From: Streptomyces flavofungini
Lineage (GTDB): Bacteria > Actinomycetota > Actinomycetes > Streptomycetales > Streptomycetaceae
NCBI RefSeq assembly: GCF_030388665.1
Contig: NZ_CP128846.1
Location: 7,536,001-7,600,000, forward strand
Length of the DNA stretch: 64,000 bases
Direction: 5' to 3'
Of the stretch, positions 24,667-32,748 are shown one piece after another. Positions within the stretch are counted from its first letter, which is position 1, and each line of letters opens with the position of its first letter. A model generated the notes under the pieces. It was not told the DNA's origin. It did not search any database and worked only from the letters and a program-made list of their open reading frames with translations. The translations under genes and the position numbers were made by a program.

Positions 24667-26018
24667 GGGCTGACGCTTCCGGTGAGGTGCTCGGTGGCCG
24701 TACGGGGGCGGGGCAGCGGGGTGGACGCCGCCTCCTGGAGGCCGCGCACGGCCTGGCGCTCGTCCAGGGTGAGCAGCGTCCGGTCGCGCATCAGGACGCG
24801 GCCGTCCACGACGGTGTCGCGCACGTCGGCGGGTCCGGCGGCGTACGCGAGGGTCGAGTACGGGTCGTGCCGCGGCGCCAGGTGCGGACGGTCCAGGTCG
24901 AGGACGATCAGGTCGGCGCGTTTGCCGGGCTCCAGGGACCCCAGCTGCGCGTCGAGACCGAGGGCCCGCGCGGACCCGATGGTCGCCATCCGCACGGCCT
25001 GCTCGGCGCCCACCGCCGTGGGGTCGCCGCCCGCCTTGTGCACGAGCGCCGCCATCCGCACGGCGCCGAGGACGTCGAGGGTGTTGGAGCTCACGGCGCC
25101 GTCCGTGCCCAGGCCCACCGTGACACCGGCCGCCGTCAGGTCGGGCACCCGGGCGATGCCGCAGCCCAGCTTCAAGTTGGAGACCGGGCAGTGGGCGACG
25201 GCCGTCCCCGTGCGGGCGAGGGCCGCGATCTCGGCGTCGGTCAGGTCGACGGCGTGCGCGAGGAGCGTGTCGGGGCCGAGTACGCCGAGCGAGTCGAGCA
25301 GTTCCACGGGGCGCATCCCGTGCTGCTGGGTGACCGTCGCCACTTCGGTGGCGTTCTCGGCGGCGTGCAGGTGAAGGAGCGCGCCGTGGGCGCGGGCCAG
25401 CTCGGCGATCGCGGTGAGCTGCTCGGGCACCAGGGTGTACGCGGAGTGCGCGAACAGCACGGGCCGGGTGCCCGGCGCCGGGACGCGGGCGGTCAGGTGC
25501 GCCTCGGCCCAGCCGAGCCGGTCCGCGTACGGGCGGCCGTCCGGCGGCTCCGGCACGTCCATGAACGTCGGCCCCGTGAGCAGCCGCCACCCGGCCGCGC
25601 GGGCCACCTCCTCGGCCGCCTCGTGGAACCAGTACATGTCGAGGGCGGCCGTCACCCCGCCGCGTACCGACTCCGCGATCGCCGCCCCGATGCCCGCCGC
25701 GACCGTCCGCGGCGACAGGAGCGCCGCCTCCCGCGGAATGACTCGCTCCAGGAAGCCCTGGAGGGTCACGTCGTCGGCGGTGCCCCGCAGCAGCGTCATC
25801 GCCAGGTGCGTATGCGTGTTGATGAGTCCCGGCAGCACCAGGCAGCCGCGCGCGTCGATTTCCTCCACCGCCGCGTACGCGGCCCGCAGCCGCGCGGCCG
25901 GGCCGACCTCGACGATCTCGCCGCCGCGCACGGCGACCGCGCCGTCGGCCACGACCGTGCCGGAGGCGTCGACGGTGAGGACGTCACCGCCGTGGACGAG
26001 GAGATCGATGGGAATCAT
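24663..26018 (-). CDS. Amidohydrolase (MTA/SAH deaminase or 8-oxoguanine deaminase type)
   Basis: 451 aa metal-dependent hydrolase of the TrzN/SsnA/MtaD group. Metal ligands are visible: His69 and His71 in NTHTHLAM, His in LHLHAAEN, His in LLAHAVDL, Asp in GLGTDGAVSSN. The end residues ~380-420 form the composite beta-domain (GKRADLIVLDLD). Family members deaminate methylthioadenosine, S-adenosylhomocysteine, 8-oxoguanine or related aminopurines. The neighbouring nucleoside phosphorylase favours a purine-nucleoside substrate. It overlaps the Mo-enzyme gene by 4 bp, so the four genes form an operon. Confidence 0.87.
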
Positions 26019-26126
26019 GAGTTCCGTTCCGTGCGAAGGGACGCGGTGTGGAGTGCGGTGCGGGGGCTGTGTCGTGGGACCGGGAGGTCACGGCGTCGGC
26101 GGGGGTCCTGCCGACCGGGGCGTGGC

Positions 26127-26930
26127 CTACCGCCTTGTGGGCGATGTCTGCGCGGGCAGCCCGGCGTCCTCGGCGGCCAGCAGGCGCAGTGCGTCCAAGG
26201 TTATCCGGGCGGCGCGGGTGACTCCGTCGGCGACCACCGACCGGTGCGGGTCGTAGCCGCCGGTGGCCTCCTCGTCGACCAGTTCGTCGGCGTTCGCGCC
26301 GTCGACCACGAGCGCGCCGCCCGCCGTGAGGCCGCGCGTCGAGGCGAACACGTACAGCGCCGCGAGTTCCATCTCGATCGCCGCGATCCCGGCCCGCTCG
26401 TAGGCGTCGGCGGGCAGCGGCAGGAAGCCCGGCTGGAAGGCGGCCCTGGTCCACACCACGCCCCGGTGGTAGGGGGCCCCGGCGGCGCGGGCCGCCCGCT
26501 GGAGCGCGAGCACCGCCTCCGGCGCGGCGAACGCCGGGTACTCGGCCGGGATCAGCTGCTGCGTCACGCCGTCGTCGCGCACCGCCGCGTCCGCGACGAC
26601 CAGGTCGCCGTCGCCGATGCCGGGCCGGATCGCGCCCGCCGTCCCCAGCCGGATGAAATGCGTCACACCTGCCGCGGCCAGCTCCTGGAACAGGAGCAGT
26701 GCGCCCGGGGCGCCCACGCCGTGCGAGGACACGACGACCGGCAGGTGCTGCCAGGTGCCGGTGTACGTGCGGTATTCGCGGTGGTACGAGATCTCCTTGG
26801 CGTCGGCGAGGAGTTCGGCGACCGCCGTGGCGCGGGCGGGGTCGCCGACGACGACAGCGTGCGCCGGGAGGCCCGTGCGGGGGATGCCCGAGATGGGCTG
26901 GGTGGCTTCTTCGTGGGCGCGTGTGGACAT
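26127..26930 (-). CDS. Nucleoside phosphorylase (PNP/UDP family)
   Basis: 267 aa. It cleaves ribonucleosides with phosphate; the family includes uridine phosphorylase, PNP and MTA phosphorylase. Seen: VVVGDPARA near the N-terminus (phosphate site), LGTAGAI, and IEMELAALYVFAS (ribose/base-binding Met-Glu motif). Most like the uridine/purine phosphorylase NP-I class. ATG 26930 has GAGGAG 7 nt upstream. First gene of the operon that continues with the aminohydrolase 108 bp downstream. The pairing suggests salvage or catabolism of a modified nucleoside. Confidence 0.87.
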   Translation of the reverse strand: MSTRAHEEATQPISGIPRTGLPAHAVVVGDPARATAVAELLADAKEISYHREYRTYTGTWQHLPVVVSSHGVGAPGALLLFQELAAAGVTHFIRLGTAGAIRPGIGDGDLVVADAAVRDDGVTQQLIPAEYPAFAAPEAVLALQRAARAAGAPYHRGVVWTRAAFQPGFLPLPADAYERAGIAAIEMELAALYVFASTRGLTAGGALVVDGANADELVDEEATGGYDPHRSVVADGVTRAARITLDALRLLAAEDAGLPAQTSPTRR

Positions 26931-27057
26931 CCGGGGGCTCCTCAGGGGGGCTTGGGGTGGTGCGGGTGGTGGGTGCCGGCCTGGTTGATCCTCGCAGGGC
27001 GCCCCGGTCCCGCCCCGTTCCGAAACCGGGGGCTGCGCCCCCGCGAGGGCACCACGC

Positions 27058-27290
27058 TCACCCCCACAACCCCGTGGGCGCCTCCCTCCGCACCACCGGT
27101 GCGACCTCCTCCGCGAACCGCTGCAACGTCTCGACCTGCTCGCCCCGCGAGAGCCCGAAGCCGTCCACGGATAGGGACTGCAGATCGTGCCCGTACACCT
27201 CGTGCCACCCGAGGATCTTGTCGATGATCTGCTGCGGCGAGCCGATGAGCTGCGGCCCGGCGGCGACGGCGTGCTCGATGGTTGCCGCAT
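27058..27290 (-). pseudogene. C-terminal remnant of an LLM flavin oxidoreductase
   Basis: About 77 codons ending at 27058 read IGSPQQIIDKILGWHEVYGH, then LSRGEQVETLQRFAEEVAPVVRREA. This is the C-terminal helix pair typical of luciferase-like monooxygenases. The N-terminal ~270 residues are missing; upstream the frame runs into a 24-bp direct repeat and the glpD terminator. No start or ribosome site. It is a decayed fragment left beside the junction of the nucleoside operon and the gyl locus. Confidence 0.7.
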
Positions 27291-27330
27291 GGCGCGTGCC
27301 CAGGGCGGCGGCATGGCGCGTGCCCAGGGC
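27287..27330. repeat. 20-bp direct repeat at the pseudogene break
   Basis: Bases 27287-27306 and 27311-27330 are identical, separated by GGCG (24-bp period). They sit exactly where homology to the LLM enzyme stops, next to the glpD terminator, as expected of a deletion or slippage scar. Confidence 0.75.
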
Positions 27331-27334
27331 ACGC

Positions 27335-27368
27335 GTAAGGGGCGGCCTCCAGGGAGGCCGCCCCTTAC
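27335..27368 (-). terminator. Terminator of glpD
   Basis: A 16-bp perfect inverted repeat (27335-27350 with 27353-27368) with a minimal loop, 17 bp beyond the glpD stop. Confidence 0.85.
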
Positions 27369-27384
27369 CCACGTCAGACGGACG

Positions 27385-29004
27385 TCAGCTCTTCTTGCTC
27401 AGCAGGTCCTCGACCTTGCTGCGGATCTCGTCCGTGGCAAGGCCCCGGATCGTCAGCGTCGTACGGCGACGCAGCACGTCGTCGGCCGTCTCGGCCCACT
27501 CGTTGTCACGGGCGTACACGACCTGCGCCCAGATCTCCGGCGCGTCGGGGTGCACGCGCTCGGCCAGCTCCGGGTTCTCGTTCGCCAGGCGGGCGATGTC
27601 GAAGGACAGGGAGCCGTAGTGCGTGGCCAGGTGCCGCGCGGTGTCGGGCGCCATGCGCGGGCCGGGCGCGGGGCCGTCGACCAGGAGGCGGTGGGCTACC
27701 GCGCGCGGGTTGGCGATACCGGGCAGCGGCAGCTTCTTCGGCAGCTCGGAGATCGGCTCGTAGTCGTCGCCCAGCGGGTGGCCCGGCAGCGACTCCAGCT
27801 TCTTCATGACCGTACGGCCGATGTGGCGGAACGTCGTCCACTTGCCGCCCGCGACCGACAGCATGCCGCCGCGGCCTTCGGTGACGACCGTCTCGCGCTT
27901 GGCCTTGGAGGTGTCGCCGGGACCGCCGGGCAGCACCCGCAGACCCGCGAAGGAGTACGTGATCAGATCACGGGACAGCTGCTGGTCGCGGATGGAGAAC
28001 GCGGCCTCGTCCAGGATCTGCGCGGTGTCGGACTCGGTGACGCGCACGTCCGCCGGGTCGCCCTCGAACTCCTCGTCGGTGGTGCCGAGCAGCAGCATGT
28101 CCTCCCAGGGCAGGGCGAACGTGATGCGGTACTTGTCGATCGGCGTGGCCAGCGCGGCCTTCCAGGGAGCGGTGCGCTTGAGGACCAGGTGCGCGCCCTT
28201 GGACAGGCGGATGGAGGGGGCCGCGTCCGGGTTCTCCATCTTGCGCAGGTGGTCGACCCAGGGGCCGGTCGCGTTCAGGACCAGGCGGGCGTTGACGCCG
28301 AACTCCTCGCCGTCCACGCGGTCCTTGAGGTCGGCGCCGGTGACCCGGCCGCCGGTGAAGCGCAGGCCGGTGACCTCGGCGTGGTTGAGGACGGCGGCGC
28401 CGGCCTCGGCGGCGGCGCGGACCGTCATCAGGGCCATGCGCGCGTCGTTCATCTGGTCGTCGCCGTACACGGCCACGGCCTTCAGGTTGTCCGTGCGCAG
28501 CTCCGGCACGTCCTGCGCCGCCTTGGCGGGGGAGAGCAGGTGGCCGACGCCGTCGCCGAACGCGGAGAGCGCCGAGTAGGCGAAGACGCCCGCGCCGAGC
28601 TTGGCGGCGCCGTGCGGGCCGCCCTTGTAGACCGGCAGGTAGAAGGTGAGCGGGTTGGCGAGGTGCGGTGCCACCTGACGTGACACCGCACGCCGCTCGA
28701 AGTGGTTCTCCGCGACCAGCTTCACCGCGCCGGTCTGCAGGTAGCGCAGACCGCCGTGGAGGAGCTTGGAGGAGGCGGAGGAGGTGGCGCCGGCGAAGTC
28801 GCCGGCGTCCACCAGGGCCACCCTGAGACCCGACTGCGCGGCGTGCCAGGCGGTGGAGATGCCCAGGATGCCGCCGCCGATCACCAGGAGGTCGTAGGAC
28901 GCCTTGGACAGACGTTCCCGGGTCTCGGCGCGGCTCGGCGCGCTGCCGGCGGCCGGAGGCGTGCCGAGAGCCGGAAGGGCGGGGCCGCTCTGCAGGGTGG
29001 TCAT
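27385..29004 (-). CDS. glpD: Glycerol-3-phosphate dehydrogenase (GylB)
   Basis: 539 aa FAD enzyme oxidising glycerol-3-phosphate to dihydroxyacetone phosphate at the membrane and feeding the quinone pool. The FAD motif GGGILG is at 43-48 (LLVIGGGILGISTAW), followed by SSKLLHGGLRYL, and LSVAGGKWTTFR near the C-terminal FAD site. Length is normal for bacterial GlpD. GAGGAG precedes the ATG. It is the third gene of the glpF-glpK-glpD (gylCAB) operon, 37 bp after glpK, and ends at a strong hairpin. Glycerol induction through GylR is known for this operon in S. coelicolor. Confidence 0.96.
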   Translation of the reverse strand: MTTLQSGPALPALGTPPAAGSAPSRAETRERLSKASYDLLVIGGGILGISTAWHAAQSGLRVALVDAGDFAGATSSASSKLLHGGLRYLQTGAVKLVAENHFERRAVSRQVAPHLANPLTFYLPVYKGGPHGAAKLGAGVFAYSALSAFGDGVGHLLSPAKAAQDVPELRTDNLKAVAVYGDDQMNDARMALMTVRAAAEAGAAVLNHAEVTGLRFTGGRVTGADLKDRVDGEEFGVNARLVLNATGPWVDHLRKMENPDAAPSIRLSKGAHLVLKRTAPWKAALATPIDKYRITFALPWEDMLLLGTTDEEFEGDPADVRVTESDTAQILDEAAFSIRDQQLSRDLITYSFAGLRVLPGGPGDTSKAKRETVVTEGRGGMLSVAGGKWTTFRHIGRTVMKKLESLPGHPLGDDYEPISELPKKLPLPGIANPRAVAHRLLVDGPAPGPRMAPDTARHLATHYGSLSFDIARLANENPELAERVHPDAPEIWAQVVYARDNEWAETADDVLRRRTTLTIRGLATDEIRSKVEDLLSKKS

Positions 29005-29041
29005 GGTTGCTTAACTCCTCGTCAGCTGAGCTGAGTGCGGT

Positions 29042-30583
29042 TCAGCTCTCGTCGTCCTCGAGCCAGCCCATGGTCCGCTCGACGGCCTTGAGCCAGTTCT
29101 TGTACTCACGGTCGCGGATGTCCGCGTCCATGCGGGGGGTCCACTCCGCGGCCCGGCGCCAGTTGGCGCGCAGGTCGTCGGTGGAGGACCAGAAGCCGAC
29201 GGCGAGACCGGCGGCATAGGCGGCGCCGAGGCAGGTCGTCTCGGCCACCATGGGGCGCACCACCGGCGCGTCCAGGAAGTCCGAGAGGGTCTGCATCAGC
29301 AGGTTGTTGGAGGTCATGCCGCCGTCGACCTTGAGGGCCGCGAGCTCGACGCCGGAGTCCTTCGTCATGGCGTCGGTGATCTCGCGGGTCTGCCAGGCGG
29401 TGGCCTCCAGAACGGCGCGCGCGATGTGCGCCTTGGTGACGTACCGGGTCAGACCGGCGATCACACCGCGGGCGTCGGAACGCCAGTACGGGGCGAACAG
29501 GCCCGAGAAGGCCGGTACGAAGTACGCGCCGCCGTTGTCGTCGACCGAGGACGCCAGGGTCTCGATCTCGGCGGCGGAGTTGATCAGGCCCATCTGGTCG
29601 CGCATCCACTGCACGAGCGAGCCGGTGACGGCGATGGAGCCCTCGAGGGCGTAGACCGGCTTCTGCTCGCCGATCTGGTAGCCCACGGTGGTGAGCAGTC
29701 CGGAGTACGAGTTGATGGCCTTCTCGCCGGTGTTCATCAGCATGAAGGTGCCGGTGCCGTACGTGGACTTGGCCTCGCCCTCCTCGAAGCAGGTCTGGCC
29801 GAACAGGGCCGCCTGCTGGTCGCCGAGGGCGGAGGCGACCGGGACGCCGCCCAGGATGTCGCCGAGCTTGCCGCCGGTGACCTCGCCGTAGACCTCGGCG
29901 GAGGAGCGGATCTCGGGGAGGATCCGGGTCGGCACGCCGATGGACTCGGCGATGCGCTCGTCCCACTCCATGGTGTGCAGGTTCATCAGCATGGTGCGCG
30001 AGGCGTTGGTGACGTCGGTGACGTGCTTGCCGCCGTTCACCCCGCCCGTCAGGTTCCAGATGACCCAGGAGTCCATGGTGCCGAAGAGGATGTCGCCCGC
30101 CTCGGCGCGCTCGCGCAGGCCGTCGACGTTGTCGAGCAGCCAGCGGGCCTTGGGGCCGGCGAAGTAGGAGGCGAGCGGCAGGCCCGTCTCGCGCCGGAAG
30201 CGGTCCTGGCCGACGTTGCGGCCGAGCTCCTTGCAGAGGGCGTCGGTGCGGGTGTCCTGCCAGACGATGGCGTTGTACACCGGCTCACCGGTGTTCTTGT
30301 CCCACAGCAGCGTGGTCTCACGCTGGTTGGTGATGCCGATGGCCTTGATGTCGGCGCTGGTGATGCCCGCCTTGGAGATGGCTCCGGCGACGACTTCCTC
30401 GACGTTGGTCCAGATCTCGGTGGCGTTGTGCTCGACCCAGCCCGGCTTCGGGAAGATCTGCTCGTGCTCCTTCTGGTCGACGGAGACGATGCGCCCGTCG
30501 CGGTCGAAGACGATGCAGCGGCTGGACGTGGTGCCCTGGTCGATGGCGGCGATGAAGGGGCCGGCGGTGTGTGCGTCGGTCAC
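29042..30583 (-). CDS. glpK: Glycerol kinase (GylA)
   Basis: 513 aa FGGY-family kinase phosphorylating glycerol with ATP. Seen: [14 protein letters not shown] (phosphate-1 motif) near the N-terminus, [13 protein letters not shown], the FGGY signature region [20 protein letters not shown], and the ADP-binding [15 protein letters not shown]. Full length. GTG start with AGGAGC upstream. Lies between glpF (49 bp) and glpD (37 bp) in the gyl operon, so co-expressed with uptake and oxidation. Confidence 0.96.
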   Translation of the reverse strand: MTDAHTAGPFIAAIDQGTTSSRCIVFDRDGRIVSVDQKEHEQIFPKPGWVEHNATEIWTNVEEVVAGAISKAGITSADIKAIGITNQRETTLLWDKNTGEPVYNAIVWQDTRTDALCKELGRNVGQDRFRRETGLPLASYFAGPKARWLLDNVDGLRERAEAGDILFGTMDSWVIWNLTGGVNGGKHVTDVTNASRTMLMNLHTMEWDERIAESIGVPTRILPEIRSSAEVYGEVTGGKLGDILGGVPVASALGDQQAALFGQTCFEEGEAKSTYGTGTFMLMNTGEKAINSYSGLLTTVGYQIGEQKPVYALEGSIAVTGSLVQWMRDQMGLINSAAEIETLASSVDDNGGAYFVPAFSGLFAPYWRSDARGVIAGLTRYVTKAHIARAVLEATAWQTREITDAMTKDSGVELAALKVDGGMTSNNLLMQTLSDFLDAPVVRPMVAETTCLGAAYAAGLAVGFWSSTDDLRANWRRAAEWTPRMDADIRDREYKNWLKAVERTMGWLEDDES

Positions 30584-30632
30584 GGTCTGCTCCTGAAAGT
30601 CCGTCGGGTTCTCGGCGTGGTCGGCTGGTCGC

Positions 30633-31418
30633 TCAGAACAGCTTGAAGATGTATGCGGCGAGGGCGCCGCCGATCAGCGGTCCGACGACGGGAATCCACG
30701 CGTACGACCAGTCGGAGCCACCCTTGTTGGGGAGCGGCAGCAGCGAGTGGACGACGCGGGGGCCGAGGTCACGGACCGGGTTGATGGCGTAGCCCGTGGG
30801 CCCGCCGAGCGAGAGGCCGATGCCGACCACGACGAGCGCGGTGATCAGGGCGCCGAGGACGCCGAGGCCGTTGCCGCCGTCGTTGAGGCCCTGGGTGAGG
30901 ATCGCCAGGACGAGCACGGTCGTGGCGATGATCTCGGTGACCAGGTTCTGGGCGACGTTGCGGATCTCCGGACCGGTGGAGAAGATGCCGAGCACGGGGC
31001 CGGCCTTGGGCGCGGCCTTCAGGTCGACCATGCCCTCGTCGCCGGACTTGGCGTTGATGATCTCCGGGTCCGTGAGGTGGGCCTGGAACTGGCCGTAGTA
31101 CGTGGCCCACACGAGCACCGCACCGATCATGGCGCCGAGCAGCTGCGAGCCGAGGTAGATCGGCACGTCGCTCCACTTGGTGCCACCGTCCACGGCCAGG
31201 CCGATGGTGACCGCCGGGTTGAGGTGCGCGCCGGAGACGCCGCCCGCGAGGTACGCGCCGGTCAGCACGGCGAAGCCCCAGCCGAACGTGATCGCGAGCC
31301 AGCCCGCGTCCTTGGCCTTCGAGCGCTTGAGCGTGACAGCGGCGCACACGCCACCGCCGAGCAGGATGAGCACGGCGGTACCGATGGTCTCGCCGATGAA
31401 GATGTCGGAGCTGGACAC
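30633..31418 (-). CDS. glpF: Glycerol facilitator (MIP channel, GylC)
   Basis: 261 aa, six membrane helices and two half-helices of the aquaglyceroporin fold. The first pore motif is [10 protein letters not shown]; the second reads [11 protein letters not shown], i.e. NPV instead of the usual NPA. The Arg of the selectivity filter follows it. The first gene of the gyl operon, with AAGGAG 6 nt before the GTG start. The upstream 275 bp contain a site nearly identical to one in front of gylR. Confidence 0.94.
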   Translation of the reverse strand: MSSSDIFIGETIGTAVLILLGGGVCAAVTLKRSKAKDAGWLAITFGWGFAVLTGAYLAGGVSGAHLNPAVTIGLAVDGGTKWSDVPIYLGSQLLGAMIGAVLVWATYYGQFQAHLTDPEIINAKSGDEGMVDLKAAPKAGPVLGIFSTGPEIRNVAQNLVTEIIATTVLVLAILTQGLNDGGNGLGVLGALITALVVVGIGLSLGGPTGYAINPVRDLGPRVVHSLLPLPNKGGSDWSYAWIPVVGPLIGGALAAYIFKLF

Positions 31419-31542
31419 CCGCGACTCCTTTGTCCTTCGTCCAGGGAAAGGCGAACCCCGGGTCCCTCCGGTGGTCCGCGCCCTCAGGTGAGGGCGTTGC
31501 CGGCCCTGGCTTGCCCCACTGTAACGCGTAATGCCGTTAGGT

Positions 31543-31557
31543 GTTCGACAATGCCGA
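31543..31557. promoter_or_regulatory. Candidate GylR operator upstream of glpF
   Basis: GTTCGACAATGCCGA here differs by one base from GTTCGACAATGCTGA at 32524-32538 upstream of gylR. The two are in the same orientation and each lies in a promoter region of a GylR-regulated transcript. The core resembles a GTTC-N-GAAC imperfect palindrome, as in IclR operators. The remaining 31419-31693 sequence holds no gene. Confidence 0.6.
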
Positions 31558-31693
31558 CCGGTGGACGCGAGTCTGGCCGCGGGGTTACCAGCACGTCAAG
31601 ACTTCTGTAATTGAAAACACGATCGTTATTGATCGTTCTGGGTTATCGCCGCCGCCGCAACCAGAAGGGCCGCGTCCGACGAGAGGGCCCAGG

Positions 31694-32458
31694 TCAGAAG
31701 CGGCTCGCGCCCAGATCGCGGGAGACGGCCCGCGCGCAGTCCCGGACGGCGGCGACCAGCTCGGGCCGCATCTCGCCCGCGGGGCACACCCGCTCCACGG
31801 CCCCCGTGATCCCCACCGCCCCCACCGGCATCCGCCGCCGGTCGTGGATGGGCGCGGCCACGGACGCGATCCCCTCCCAGGTCTCCTCCACGTCGGCCGC
31901 GTAGCCCCGCGCGCGCGTGAGGTCGAGGACGCCCTCGAACGCCTCCGCCGCGCTCACCGTGTGCGCCGTGAACGACTCCCGGTCGGCCTCCAGGGCCTCG
32001 CTGTGCGCCACCGGGTCGTAGGCCGCGAGCACCTTGCCGAGCGCCGTGGAGTGCAGTGGCTGCATGGCGCCCACCTCCAGGACCTGGCGGCTGTCGTCGG
32101 GCCGGAAGACGTGGTGCACGATCAGCACGCCCTGCTGGTGCAGGACGCCCAGATACACGCTCTCGCCGCTGGAGCGGGCCAGGTCGTCGGTCCACACGAG
32201 GGCGCGGGCGCGCAGCTCGTGCACGTCCAGATAGCTGTTGCCGAGCCGCAGCAGCTCCGCGCCCAGCTGGTAGCGGCCCGAGGTCGCGTCCTGCTCGACG
32301 AAGCCCTCCTGCTGGAGGGTGCGCAGAATGCCGTGGGCCGTACCCTTGGCGAGCCCGAGGGCGGAGGCGATGTCCGAGAGGCCCAGTCGGCGCTCGCCGC
32401 CCGCGAGCAGGCGCAGCATCGCGGCGGCCCGCTCGAGCGACTGGATGTTCCGTGCCAT
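31694..32458 (-). CDS. gylR: IclR-family glycerol-operon regulator GylR
   Basis: 254 aa. A winged helix-turn-helix (~5-65; LGLSDIASALGLAKGTAHGILRTL in pieces) and an IclR effector domain (~75-250) are seen, with the conserved PLHSTALGKVLAAY and GIASVAAPIHD blocks. In S. coelicolor GylR represses its own gene and gylCABX, relieved by glycerol or glycerol-3-phosphate. Start MARNIQSLERAAAML at 32458 gives the same 254-aa length as I recall for S. coelicolor; GGAGG lies 11 nt upstream. An ATG six codons earlier lacks a ribosome site. It lies immediately upstream of glpF on the same strand. Confidence 0.93.
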   Translation of the reverse strand: MARNIQSLERAAAMLRLLAGGERRLGLSDIASALGLAKGTAHGILRTLQQEGFVEQDATSGRYQLGAELLRLGNSYLDVHELRARALVWTDDLARSSGESVYLGVLHQQGVLIVHHVFRPDDSRQVLEVGAMQPLHSTALGKVLAAYDPVAHSEALEADRESFTAHTVSAAEAFEGVLDLTRARGYAADVEETWEGIASVAAPIHDRRRMPVGAVGITGAVERVCPAGEMRPELVAAVRDCARAVSRDLGASRF

Positions 32459-32523
32459 CGCAGCCCTGTCCTCCATCCCGTGCCGCGCACGCAGTCCGCA
32501 GCGACCTCAAGAACGCATTCACC

Positions 32524-32538
32524 GTTCGACAATGCTGA
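32524..32538. promoter_or_regulatory. Candidate GylR operator upstream of gylR
   Basis: GTTCGACAATGCTGA, continued by AC, forms an imperfect GTTC-N9-GAAC palindrome and matches 14 of 15 bases of the site upstream of glpF. It lies 66 bp before the gylR start and could also affect the divergent metH promoter. Confidence 0.6.
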
Positions 32539-32748
32539 ACACTATCGGTCGTTGCCGACCTGTGGCTAAGGGTGCGCACACGGCGTTTTCGCCGGACGGG
32601 GCCGGGCGAACACTTCCAGCCAGGTGGCGGACGGGTCCGCCCGCTGGGACGCTCTCACGCCCGGACCGGGGTCCCGGCTACCCTGGCCGGGTGCGGGTCC
32701 CCAAGGAACCGCAAAGCCGACAGCCGTCGCACTCCAGGGAGCTCATTC

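Noticed and set aside
32539..32748. Cobalamin riboswitch before metH
   Set aside because: No B12-box (GCCACTG-like) or the usual pairing elements could be found in the 210-bp leader.
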